DNA from: an uncultured Desulfobulbaceae bacterium
GTDB taxonomy: Bacteria; Desulfobacterota; Desulfobulbia; Desulfobulbales; CALZHT01
DNA: 37,103 nt
Reading direction: 5' to 3'
Assembly: GCA_945787445.1 (NCBI GenBank)
Contig: CALZHT010000037.1
Location: 1 to 37,103 of the forward strand
Shown here: in pieces, positions 25,971-33,508 of the stretch
Position numbering within the stretch: position 1 is the first letter of the stretch
Layout of the letters: the number at the start of each line of letters is the position of its first letter
Program-made: the position numbers and the translations under genes
Notes under the pieces: generated by a model
What the model saw: the letters and a program-made list of their open reading frames with translations, nothing else
What the model was told of the DNA's origin: nothing
The model's database searches: none

Positions 25971-26355
25971 CAATACAATTTATACTATTTTTGCCAACAA
26001 CAAAGGTTTCGGTCTGATCGCTGCCGTATTCGTGGTTGTAATTCTCGCCATGTTTGGCCTGCTCATTGCCCGCTATACCCTGACAAGCTCAACATCGTCA
26101 GGAGAAGATTATGTCTGGTCTCAAGCACTATATTCTGCGGAATCAGTGGCGCAGCTCCGAATACTCTGCTATGACGGAGGGGGCAATTTCCCAGGACCAT
26201 GTAATGGTGTCGGCGGAGTAGAGCCAATTGTTGAGAACTTTGCCGTAACCATTGGAACTGATACCTTTACCGGGCCGAATAGCCCTGATATTCTTCAAGT
26301 CCAGTCCACCAGGGGCAACATCAGCCGACAGATCCAAGTGAAATTCATTCTGTAA
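25960..26355 (+). CDS. mshP: Minor prepilin, GspK/PilX/MshP-like, lacks Glu5
   Basis: A 131-residue protein with a short leader ending NNKG and FGLIAAVFVVVILAMFGLLI. Position 5 of the mature helix is Ala, not Glu, as in GspK-type tip pseudopilins. SSGEDYVWSQALYSAESVAQLRI resembles the family's post-helix region with AxYxAExxAQ. Two Cys (CYDGGG and PCNG) may form a disulfide. The ATG at 25960 overlaps the previous stop by 11 bases. AAGGAGA lies about 13 bases upstream, rather far. The family is known to cap the pilus or pseudopilus tip. Confidence 0.8.
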   Translation: MCRNNTIYTIFANNKGFGLIAAVFVVVILAMFGLLIARYTLTSSTSSGEDYVWSQALYSAESVAQLRILCYDGGGNFPGPCNGVGGVEPIVENFAVTIGTDTFTGPNSPDILQVQSTRGNISRQIQVKFIL

Positions 26356-26388
26356 AAACTCCTATCCCCTTAGTTTCATATTAATTTT

Positions 26389-26417
26389 TTGATTATGGCA
26401 TTTGGATGTGATATAAA
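26389..26417 (+). promoter_or_regulatory. Internal sigma-70-like promoter before the pilin gene
   Basis: TTGATT (26389-26394) and TATAAA (26412-26417) with 17-bp spacing lie in the 127-bp gap upstream of the major-pilin-like gene. Transcription would start near 26424, leaving a leader of about 59 bases. A separate promoter would let the pilin be made in excess over the machinery. Confidence 0.5.
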
Positions 26418-26482
26418 TATAGAGAATACTTATGTTATCTAACATTTTCTTGTTATCTCTATCCATTCCGGAAGGAGGAAAA

Positions 26483-27082
26483 ATGGTGGGCTTGGGTAAC
26501 AATAAAGGCTTTACCTTAATTGAACTCATAATAGTTATTATCATTCTCGGTATTCTCTCATCCGCTGCTTCTCAATATTATCTGAAAATGCAGGAAGAAG
26601 CTAAGATTGCAGCAACCAAAGGCAAACTTGCCGCTATTCGCGGTGGGATTGAACTTGGCCACGCCAAGATCATGGTGTCCGGTGTAAACACTGGTCCGGA
26701 AGGCGATAATCCTGACTGGCCGACCCTTGAAGAAGTGCAATTCAATGAGTTGATGCTTGAGACCCGGCCTGATTCTTTACAACACCTCAAACTGGTACGG
26801 GCTGACCATTTTTCCAATGAACGAAATAAAGCATTGCCTGATTGCAACCTGCCTGACATGACCTCCGGCATGTCCCAAAATCCTTCTGCAGTTGCATCCC
26901 GATCCCTTGCTGATGTAACCACAGGGATACGACGTGCCATTGAATCAACCTGTTGGGCCTATTATCCAGGTAATGAGCGAGATGCCAACGGCCGCGTGGT
27001 TGATGCAATCTTCTACATAAATGACGACCGGCCCAATTCCAGCAATATCGATGCGGCCGATCGTCGACCTTCTCAATGGTAG
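26483..27082 (+). CDS. Type IV prepilin, MshA/MshB-like, probable major pilin
   Basis: A 199-residue prepilin: leader MVGLGNNKG, then FTLIELIIVIIILGILSSAA with Glu5 and a long amphipathic helix (YYLKMQEEAKIAATKGKLAAI). The globular part has exactly two Cys (ALPDCN and ESTCWAY), suggesting the D-region disulfide typical of type IV pilins. The ATG at 26483 has GGAGGA at ideal spacing; the longer in-frame ATG at 26432 would destroy the short leader. A promoter-like element precedes it. The other prepilins in the window look like minor ones, so this is the best major-pilin candidate, though a second pilin could lie elsewhere. Confidence 0.82.
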   Translation: MVGLGNNKGFTLIELIIVIIILGILSSAASQYYLKMQEEAKIAATKGKLAAIRGGIELGHAKIMVSGVNTGPEGDNPDWPTLEEVQFNELMLETRPDSLQHLKLVRADHFSNERNKALPDCNLPDMTSGMSQNPSAVASRSLADVTTGIRRAIESTCWAYYPGNERDANGRVVDAIFYINDDRPNSSNIDAADRRPSQW

Positions 27083-27090
27083 AGGCGTTT

Positions 27091-27765
27091 GTGAGCAAGC
27101 TCTTTAACACTCTCGAACAGATCCGGCAAAACGAATCACAAAGCTATACTCCCCTTTCAACTATCCCTGATCAAAACTCAGCTGATAAGTGGAGATGGAA
27201 AAGGAGAACTATTATTGCAGTCGTATCTGTACTGGCGGTTTTTTTACTGCTTGTTGCCCTACCCTCTTTCATCTCTCTCAATCAGACTGGGCAAAAATCA
27301 CAGAGCAAAATTGCCTGGCTTGGCAACGCTTTTTTCTCAAAAAATCCTCCAACGCCAAAATCATCCGTAGGGGTGGTCCGAGCAGATACAAGAACCATAC
27401 CGAAATCTGTTCAAACAATTGCAGACCAGGCCCTCAACATCGGCAAAAAAACAGCTTCTCCCTCGACTATTGATCCTATTATGCTTAACAACCAGGGAGC
27501 CAAGACAATACAACAGCAGGACTACTGGAAAGGCATCTACCTCCTGAATACCGCCATGGAAAACACCCCGGACCAGGTAGAACCCATAATCAATCTAGCA
27601 GTCGCCCTTACCGAAATTGGCCTGCATGGTCCTGCAAAACGATTATTTACCAAAGCGAAATCAATTAATCCGAAACATCCACAGTTACTTGAGAACTTCA
27701 AGATACTGGCAAATTCCGGTATGTTTGACGAGACTGCGTTACAGCCAAGTTTGAGGGATCGTTAG
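27091..27765 (+). CDS. mshN: MshN-like membrane protein with TPR repeats
   Basis: From the GTG at 27091 the protein (224 residues, MSKLFNTLEQIRQNE) has a cytoplasmic N-terminus, one membrane segment (about residues 41-62) and a periplasmic part. The last 90 residues contain TPR units (NNQGAKTIQQQDYWKGIYLL; NLAVALTEIGLHGPAKRLF). GAGG five bases before the GTG supports this start over the ATG at 27076, which overlaps the pilin stop and lacks a site. TM-plus-TPR layout and position suggest MshN, whose role in MSHA assembly is scaffolding; the assignment is by layout rather than motif. Confidence 0.65.
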   Translation: MSKLFNTLEQIRQNESQSYTPLSTIPDQNSADKWRWKRRTIIAVVSVLAVFLLLVALPSFISLNQTGQKSQSKIAWLGNAFFSKNPPTPKSSVGVVRADTRTIPKSVQTIADQALNIGKKTASPSTIDPIMLNNQGAKTIQQQDYWKGIYLLNTAMENTPDQVEPIINLAVALTEIGLHGPAKRLFTKAKSINPKHPQLLENFKILANSGMFDETALQPSLRDR

Positions 27766-27827
27766 CATAACAGACGTATTAGTAAAAAGGGAAATCCACC
27801 TCTATCTAACCCACTGAAATTAGATTT

Positions 27828-28949
27828 ATGAGATTGAAATTACACAAAAAAAATACGTATTCTCTGGCATGCGACCACAACAAAACACTGCTGACAGAAT
27901 CCGTCAAGGCTTCCAGCTCATACGGACTTCGAACCATTGCTAGAACCGATGGTTCACTGAAAGACGAAAAAACTCTCCCGCGCTTACTCTCAACTACCTC
28001 TGCACCCAAAGCTGATGTTTCCGTGGCCTTGCCCTTGAGCTTCTTTGAGGTTGTAAGCCTTCCCTTGCCTGTCATGCCTGATGAGGCTATCAACAGAGCT
28101 CTGCCGTATTATCTTTCCAAGGCCATTGACAAGCCTCTTACAAGCTTCGTTTATGATTGGCAAATCACCCAGCGCCAGAAAAATCAGCTACAGCTAACGG
28201 TTTACCTCTTCCCAGCCTCTACCTTTAGACAATTTGAAGAAGAATTAACGAACAAGCAGCTTGAACTTGCGTATTTTGAGGCGGATATTTTTGCGGCCTA
28301 TGCATATCTTGCCTGCACCAATCAACTGCAAGAAAATGAAACAAGCATATGTGCCATAATCTGGCCCGAGGACATTTCACTTGCAGTTTATGAAAACAAA
28401 ATTCTCACTCTGGTGCGGTCGGTTTCAATTCCTCAACCATTGATCCCATTCAGTCCAACGATTGAGGAACCCATTTCTGGAGAATTACCACATATAGATG
28501 AAGAACAACCTTCCATGGTCAATGAACCGCAAGCTGATGGTCTTATTTTATTTGACGAACCCGGAGACGATTCCATTCTTGCCGAGTTCGACCTATTTTC
28601 CCTCGACAAACCCGCGTTCACAGCAGAAGAGTCTACCGATGTTGAAAATAACGAACCTGAGATTCCTGCTGATGAGCAAACTGTGGCGCTTTCAATACAG
28701 TCCTGGTCCGATTATTTACAGAATATCAATCTGGAAATTATGCGGACAAGGGATTACCACGCCAGCATTATCAAAGGCAACGCTATCAACAAGATTTATA
28801 TCAGCGGTGCAGAGCCTTTCTGGAAAGACCTGGAAGAAATAAGCAAAAGTTCATTGGGGCTTGAAATCCAGGCTCTCGGCAGTGCATCACCAAACGATGA
28901 AATATCGTCAACACTTAATACCATATGTTTGGGCACAGGGATTAGGTGA
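27828..28949 (+). CDS. mshI: PilM/MshI-like actin-fold protein with acidic insert
   Basis: A 373-residue cytoplasmic protein of the PilM/GspL actin-like group. VALPLSFFEVVSLPLPVMPDEAINRALPYYL, spread over about 66-96, is the typical region near the nucleotide fold. AYFEADIFAAYAYLA and the C-terminal INKIYISGAEPFWKDL are further matches. Residues about 203-287 are a low-complexity acidic insert (23 Asp/Glu against one Lys) not expected in the family. PilM normally polymerises under the inner membrane and binds the N-terminus of PilN. Its stop overlaps the start region of the PilN-like gene. The ATG at 27828 has only a weak ribosome-binding site. Confidence 0.75.
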   Translation: MRLKLHKKNTYSLACDHNKTLLTESVKASSSYGLRTIARTDGSLKDEKTLPRLLSTTSAPKADVSVALPLSFFEVVSLPLPVMPDEAINRALPYYLSKAIDKPLTSFVYDWQITQRQKNQLQLTVYLFPASTFRQFEEELTNKQLELAYFEADIFAAYAYLACTNQLQENETSICAIIWPEDISLAVYENKILTLVRSVSIPQPLIPFSPTIEEPISGELPHIDEEQPSMVNEPQADGLILFDEPGDDSILAEFDLFSLDKPAFTAEESTDVENNEPEIPADEQTVALSIQSWSDYLQNINLEIMRTRDYHASIIKGNAINKIYISGAEPFWKDLEEISKSSLGLEIQALGSASPNDEISSTLNTICLGTGIR

Positions 28950-28957
28950 TGATAACA

Positions 28958-29530
28958 ATGCTTGAAAGAATCAACCTTGTTCCGCAAAAGCCTTTTTCTG
29001 AAAAAATAAAAAAGGCCACCCCTTTTGTTCTCTGTATGCTGGTCACCTTTCTCTTTCTGGTTTTTATTTTTCAGAAAACAGCCATTGAGAGACAAATTGT
29101 CGCTATTGACCAGGAAATTAGCAAAGTTTATGAACGCTCACAGATGGCCGATAAGCTTAAGGTGATGGAAGCAAAACTTAGCAATGATGTAACCACGCTG
29201 CAGAAATTGCAGACCGAACTGCAAGTTACGGTTGATTCCATGTCCCCGGCCAAGGACGGCAAATTCTTTTTCTCGCGGGCACTCGCCGGTATAACACAAG
29301 CGCTTCCTGCATCCATCAAATGCAACAAAATATCGTTCCAGGATAATACCGGAAGCATTGAAGGGTCTGCCGTCCGTTACAGGGATCTGCCGAAATTGGT
29401 TGCGATTCTTAGCCAGAATCCGCAATTTACAAAAGTTGTCTTGCAAAATATAGACAAGGATTTGCTCAAGGACGAACCGCAACTCCATAATGATGTTTTT
29501 TCGTTTAGAATTATTTTCGAATTAACGTAA
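28958..29530 (+). CDS. PilN-like alignment protein
   Basis: A 190-residue bitopic protein. The start MLERINLVPQKP is the conserved PilN N-terminal peptide that sits in the PilM groove. A membrane segment spans about residues 24-42, and a coiled coil about 43-90 leads to a ferredoxin-like periplasmic domain (GSIEGSAVRYRDLPKLVAIL). The ATG at 28958 is preceded by AGGTGAT; in-frame GTG and ATG codons at 28946-28951 would only add three or four residues. It belongs with the MshI- and MshJ-like neighbours. Confidence 0.8.
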   Translation: MLERINLVPQKPFSEKIKKATPFVLCMLVTFLFLVFIFQKTAIERQIVAIDQEISKVYERSQMADKLKVMEAKLSNDVTTLQKLQTELQVTVDSMSPAKDGKFFFSRALAGITQALPASIKCNKISFQDNTGSIEGSAVRYRDLPKLVAILSQNPQFTKVVLQNIDKDLLKDEPQLHNDVFSFRIIFELT

Positions 29531-29593
29531 CCGAATCTCTCAAGAAATGAAAAAAAGATTAAAAATGATGTTTCGCATTAAAAAATAAGGGTC

Positions 29594-30259
29594 ATGGAAT
29601 TTAGAGAGCTACAAAAAATCGGCAAGCTCCTCAAAAGGTTGTACTACAGTGTACGGAGCGATCCAGCCGCGCTTCTTGAAACCAGACAGCTCTTGCTGGG
29701 GATAATCGTTTGTTTTGTTATCTTTTACGGCATGTCGGCATTTTTCCTTGAGCCCAAGGAAAAAGTACTTACCCAAAAAAAGGCAGAGCTTGTTGAGACA
29801 AAAGATCTTGCTCCAGACCAGATAAGTACGGCCATTGCTACCAGGATTTACCAATTGGAAAAACAAAAACAAATCCTGGATGAAAAAATTAACACCCTCA
29901 AGGTTAAGGAGGCGTTTCTCACGGAACATTGGAATTCCTTGGGGGATCCAGAGCAATTTGTTAATACCATTTTTACCCTGAATTCTGCCGCGCCTGTCAG
30001 TCTGGAAAAGAATCTTGAACAGATGGCTAGAATACAGACCCGCAGCCGGAATAATTTTGAGCTGCACCCAGTGACTCTTATGGGAGAGGCTAACTTCTTT
30101 GATCTCTATGCATATTTGCAATACATAGAAAAAAAATCGGAAGTCGGAGCCATTAACAATCTGGATATTTCGGGCATGCCGGTTTCCGAACTCCAACAAA
30201 ATGGAAATGTTCACTTCAGCATTGTTGTGAGCCGATTAACCCTGAAACGAACAACATGA
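29594..30259 (+). CDS. mshJ: PilO/MshJ-like alignment protein
   Basis: A 221-residue protein: a cytoplasmic N-terminus, one membrane segment (about residues 33-51), a long coiled coil (about 55-115) and a periplasmic domain ending SIVVSRLTLK. The layout is that of PilO/GspM-like proteins that pair with PilN; the segment HPVTLMGEANFFDLYAYLQ is the usual ferredoxin-like fold. AAGGG precedes the ATG at 29594. The stop overlaps the next start in ATGA, indicating coupled translation. Confidence 0.78.
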   Translation: MEFRELQKIGKLLKRLYYSVRSDPAALLETRQLLLGIIVCFVIFYGMSAFFLEPKEKVLTQKKAELVETKDLAPDQISTAIATRIYQLEKQKQILDEKINTLKVKEAFLTEHWNSLGDPEQFVNTIFTLNSAAPVSLEKNLEQMARIQTRSRNNFELHPVTLMGEANFFDLYAYLQYIEKKSEVGAINNLDISGMPVSELQQNGNVHFSIVVSRLTLKRTT

Positions 30260-30708
30260 AGCACACAACAGAAAAAATTTTTCCGCCATTCTGCGCTCTC
30301 TTTCTGGTGTTTTGTTTTATTGCACCTCCAGCCTTTGCTGCTGAAGAACCATTGGTGCTCATTGTCCGACCTGAAAAATTGCAAAGGACTGGAATGATTC
30401 CAAAGGACCTGATAAAACGCGATCCCTTCAATTGGTCTGCGGAACAACTCAGAAAATTTAGACACCATGAAGAACAACTCCTGGGTAATATTTTCGAAAA
30501 CCTGCATCTAAGCGGCATAATATGGGGCTATGAGCGTCCATTTGCGGTTATCAATGACCATCTCGTAGGTATTGGAGACACGGTTGGCGGCGTGACAGTC
30601 ACCCATATTTCAAAATCAGAAGTAGAGGTTGCCGGTAAGGGCTTGCGAAAAATGATGCGGTTTTCCCCTCAGGTCTCTGGGCTTAATCCTTCCGGGGAGA
30701 AAGATTAA
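30256..30708 (+). CDS. mshK: MshK/PilP-like pilotin-interacting protein
   Basis: A 150-residue exported protein with signal peptide ending PAFA. The C-terminal half has a homology-region-like beta domain (LHLSGIIWGYERPFAVINDHLVGIGDTVGGVTVT), spread over about 85-120, with the recurrent sequence GIGDTVGG as in PilP/GspC proteins. These link the inner-membrane complex to the secretin. It is coupled at both ends, ATGA with MshJ and TAATG with MshL. Confidence 0.75.
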   Translation: MKHTTEKIFPPFCALFLVFCFIAPPAFAAEEPLVLIVRPEKLQRTGMIPKDLIKRDPFNWSAEQLRKFRHHEEQLLGNIFENLHLSGIIWGYERPFAVINDHLVGIGDTVGGVTVTHISKSEVEVAGKGLRKMMRFSPQVSGLNPSGEKD

Positions 30709-32072
30709 TGAAATATTTTGCAGCGATCAGAAGCTATCTGGACAATAGATCCTGCCGTATTGCTGTGTTGCTAGTTTTATTCTTCATCATGCCTATTTGC
30801 CCAGCCTCTGGAGCGGAATCGCCCATGCTCCAACAGTTGAAGCAGCATGAAGCCTCTGTGCGCGGTGAAAATCTGCAAGTGGCAAATATATTGCGAGCCA
30901 TTGCACGCCAGTCTGCAATTAATATTTTTGTTGCAGACAATATCGATTCAAAAATTACCCTTGAGATGGAAAATCTGACCCTTTACGATATCTTTCATGT
31001 GATCATGAACGCCAAACGCCTCCGCTCCTATGAAAAAAACAAAGTCCTCTACGTTGTAAAAGAGTCGGACTTCCAGGAAGAATTGCAAGATGTGAAAACC
31101 GAGACTCTCTGCACCAAGTTTAGTGATGCCGCAGACTATGTCGACCAGATCAAGCCTTTGATGACTTCTAATGGGACCGTCAGTCTCTCAAAAAGAACAA
31201 ACTGCTTTATTGTGCGTGATCGGGAACCTAATATCGCCCGCATAAAACAGGTTATCGAAAAGCTCGACACGCCTATCCCGCAAATTCATATCGAAGCACG
31301 AATTGTCTCGGTCTCTCAGGAAGCCAAAAAAAGGCTGGGGGTCAGGTGGGGATACGATAATTTAAGCAACCGAAATCCTGTCACTGCTGATGTTGATCTG
31401 TCCATAATCGGCTCGACCAATGTTGCTGTGGGCTTTATCCGGGACAATCTTGATCTCTCGGTTGATCTTATGGCCCTACAGGAAGAAAATATGCTCAATA
31501 TACTCTCAGCGCCACGTGTTCTCGTTGTTGATGGGAGAGAGGCCGAAATAAAACAAGGGAAAGAAGTACCTTTTGTCACCCAATCAGGTGACCTGATAAA
31601 CACATCCTTTCGGGAGGCCAATCTCAGCCTGAGAGTAACACCCAAAATCATGCGTGATAAATATATTGTCCTTGATGTAAATGTTACCAATGACAGTGTG
31701 GATCAAACCCTGGTCGGCACCGAGCCCCTCATCAACAAACAGGAGATAAAAACGAATCTTATCCTTGAAGATGGAGTAACCGTGGTCATTGGCGGCATTC
31801 TTCTCCAGACAAAGGATAATCAAAAAGGAAGCGTTCCATGGATCTCCAAAATCCCTCTCCTGGGATATCTGTTTAGAAATTCCCTAAAAAGTAATGAACA
31901 ATCAGAACTCATGGTATTTCTTACCCCAACAATCGTCAATATTGCCCAGATAGCTGTAAATCCCGAAGACCTGGAAGGATCTTCGGATTTCGAGACGCAG
32001 AGCTTCAATCTGAATGCAAATGAATCTGAAGATAATTTGGCAAACCCGGCAACCGCTGCTTTTGCTAATTAG
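30708..32072 (+). CDS. mshL: Outer-membrane secretin MshL
   Basis: A 454-residue secretin. The signal peptide ends SGA/ES (about residue 36). An N-domain of the STN/secretin_N type follows (NILRAIARQSAINIFVADNI; LYDIFHVIM), then a second N-domain (ARIKQVIEKLDTP). The C-terminal gate region has VPFVTQSGD, LRVTPKI and IPLLGYLFRN with LMVFLTPTIV. It would form the channel through which the pilus crosses the outer membrane. It is short for the family (MshL is usually nearer 500-550 residues), which suggests a shortened N-terminal periplasmic part. It starts inside the MshK stop. Confidence 0.92.
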   Translation: MKYFAAIRSYLDNRSCRIAVLLVLFFIMPICPASGAESPMLQQLKQHEASVRGENLQVANILRAIARQSAINIFVADNIDSKITLEMENLTLYDIFHVIMNAKRLRSYEKNKVLYVVKESDFQEELQDVKTETLCTKFSDAADYVDQIKPLMTSNGTVSLSKRTNCFIVRDREPNIARIKQVIEKLDTPIPQIHIEARIVSVSQEAKKRLGVRWGYDNLSNRNPVTADVDLSIIGSTNVAVGFIRDNLDLSVDLMALQEENMLNILSAPRVLVVDGREAEIKQGKEVPFVTQSGDLINTSFREANLSLRVTPKIMRDKYIVLDVNVTNDSVDQTLVGTEPLINKQEIKTNLILEDGVTVVIGGILLQTKDNQKGSVPWISKIPLLGYLFRNSLKSNEQSELMVFLTPTIVNIAQIAVNPEDLEGSSDFETQSFNLNANESEDNLANPATAAFAN

Positions 32073-32075
32073 GTC

Positions 32076-32254
32076 CCATCCGGAAAGTCGCAGAATTGGA
32101 GGATGCTGGAACAAGTTGTTTCCAATTCGGAAATGGAAATTTTTCGTCAAGATCAAGGAAAACAAGGAGTCACGCGGAGGCGTACGCAGGTACGCCGCAC
32201 AAGTGACTACGCAGGTTGACGCTGAGATTGGCGAAAAAGGCCGTTTCCGGATGG
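32076..32254. repeat. MITE-like intergenic element between mshL and mshM
   Basis: The ends CCATCCGGAAA (32076-32086) and TTTCCGGATGG (32244-32254) are perfect 11-base reverse complements. Inside is GC-richer sequence with GTACGCAGGTACGCCG. No product-like frame is convincing. It separates the mshL stop from mshM by about 250 bases while the other junctions here are nearly overlapping, which suggests later insertion. Confidence 0.65.
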
Positions 32255-32324
32255 AAACTAATTAATTGAAATGACACAACCCATTTGTTTTTCCAGATAA
32301 AATTGGGATTTTTACCAGAACCAT

Positions 32325-33224
32325 ATGCATCACCTATCCTTTTTCGGATTAACTGAAGATCCATTTAAACTTACGCCGGACCGGGATTTTTATTTCCCTT
32401 CCGCGAGCCACACCGCTGTGAGTGAGGTAGTACGCTTCGGTCTGCAACAGGGAGAGGGTTTCCTTCTCCTTATAGGTGAGGTAGGAACCGGAAAGACCAT
32501 ATTGCTCCGGTACATGATGAACGAAATTCAGCAGCAATTTGAAACCGCCCTGCTCCTTTCTCCTCAACTTACCCCAAGGCAACTCCTGCTGGCCATTCTG
32601 CAGGATGTCGGTCATGAAGAAAAATCCCTCAACCGCTGCAGTTTGGACAAACTGCTCAGAGTTCTTAACGATTACCTTTTTGCACTTTCCACCAAAGGCA
32701 AAAAGCTGGTTATTATTATTGATGAAGCACAGAATCTGCCGGATCAGAGCATTGAACAATTGCGACTGCTTTCCAATTTTGAATCGGACAAACAGAAACG
32801 ATTGCAAATTGTCCTGATAGGTCAACCTGAACTGCAAACAAAAATCGAATCGCCCCAACTCCGCCAACTGTTACAACGGGTAACAATTATGGAAACCTTG
32901 ACTCCCCTTTCAAAAGAGGAAATGGGTCATTATATCCACTTCCGGCTCAGCAAGGCCGGTCGCGGCGACCTGCGGGTAGGACCTGCCGCCCGCAAATTGT
33001 TATGGCGATATACCCATGGGGTGCCGCGTCTAGTCAACAAATTTATGAGCAGATCATTATTGGTAGCATATGCTAATCAGAAACAAATCGTTGATTGCAA
33101 AATCCTTCGTGAAGCAGCTCTTTCCATGCGTTGCAGGAAACCGTTTTTCGGCAAGCTGAGAATGACAACCGCAATTGCAACCAGCGCACTATTTATTTTT
33201 GTTTTTTGGTTTATGCAAATTTAA
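32325..33224 (+). CDS. mshM: ExeA-like AAA ATPase MshM
   Basis: A 299-residue ATPase of the ExeA/MshM group. Start MHHLSFFGLTEDPFKLTPD is the family's typical N-terminus. Walker A is GEVGTGKT at residues 51-58 and Walker B is VIIIDEAQN at about 129-137. QLRLLSNFE, the Arg-rich QLLQRV segment and the lid GVPRLVNKF follow. A C-terminal membrane segment (about 280-297) with a very short tail would anchor it. In V. cholerae MshM is needed for MSHA assembly; ExeA helps secretin insertion. No Shine-Dalgarno site precedes the ATG, perhaps because of the inserted repeat upstream. Confidence 0.88.
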   Translation: MHHLSFFGLTEDPFKLTPDRDFYFPSASHTAVSEVVRFGLQQGEGFLLLIGEVGTGKTILLRYMMNEIQQQFETALLLSPQLTPRQLLLAILQDVGHEEKSLNRCSLDKLLRVLNDYLFALSTKGKKLVIIIDEAQNLPDQSIEQLRLLSNFESDKQKRLQIVLIGQPELQTKIESPQLRQLLQRVTIMETLTPLSKEEMGHYIHFRLSKAGRGDLRVGPAARKLLWRYTHGVPRLVNKFMSRSLLVAYANQKQIVDCKILREAALSMRCRKPFFGKLRMTTAIATSALFIFVFWFMQI

Positions 33225-33247
33225 CAAACTTGCAAAAACTATGAATT

Positions 33248-33428
33248 CATCACAGAGCACACAGAGTTCACAGAGCAAAACTTTATTCTCTTTTAGGGTA
33301 AATACCCAGCTGCGTGCAACGTTATTATGGAAAATATCCTTTGTTGAGATACACCGTAGCTTGCCGCGGGGAGTTTCATTTTTTCAAACAGCATTCTCTG
33401 TGCTCTCTGTGCTCCCTGTGGTAAAAAA
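33248..33428. repeat. CACAGAG-family inverted-repeat element, copy 2
   Basis: The left end has tandem units (33248-33280: CACAGAGCACACAGAG then TTCACAGAG). The right end is the inverse, CTCTGTGCTCTCTGTGCTCC (33396-33415) followed by CTGTGGT. It resembles the 8321-8522 element in end sequence, but the interiors differ. It lies between mshM and mshE. Confidence 0.75.
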
Positions 33429-33508
33429 ACAACTATTTCTAGACCATCAATTTGGACCCATAGACGGGATAATAGAAATCCAATTAGTCCATACTCAGGT
33501 GTAATCCA

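Noticed and set aside
26396-26411. Sigma-54-like TGGCA element upstream of the pilin gene
   Set aside because: The downstream half reads TG rather than GC at the required spacing; a sigma-70 pair in the same place fits better.
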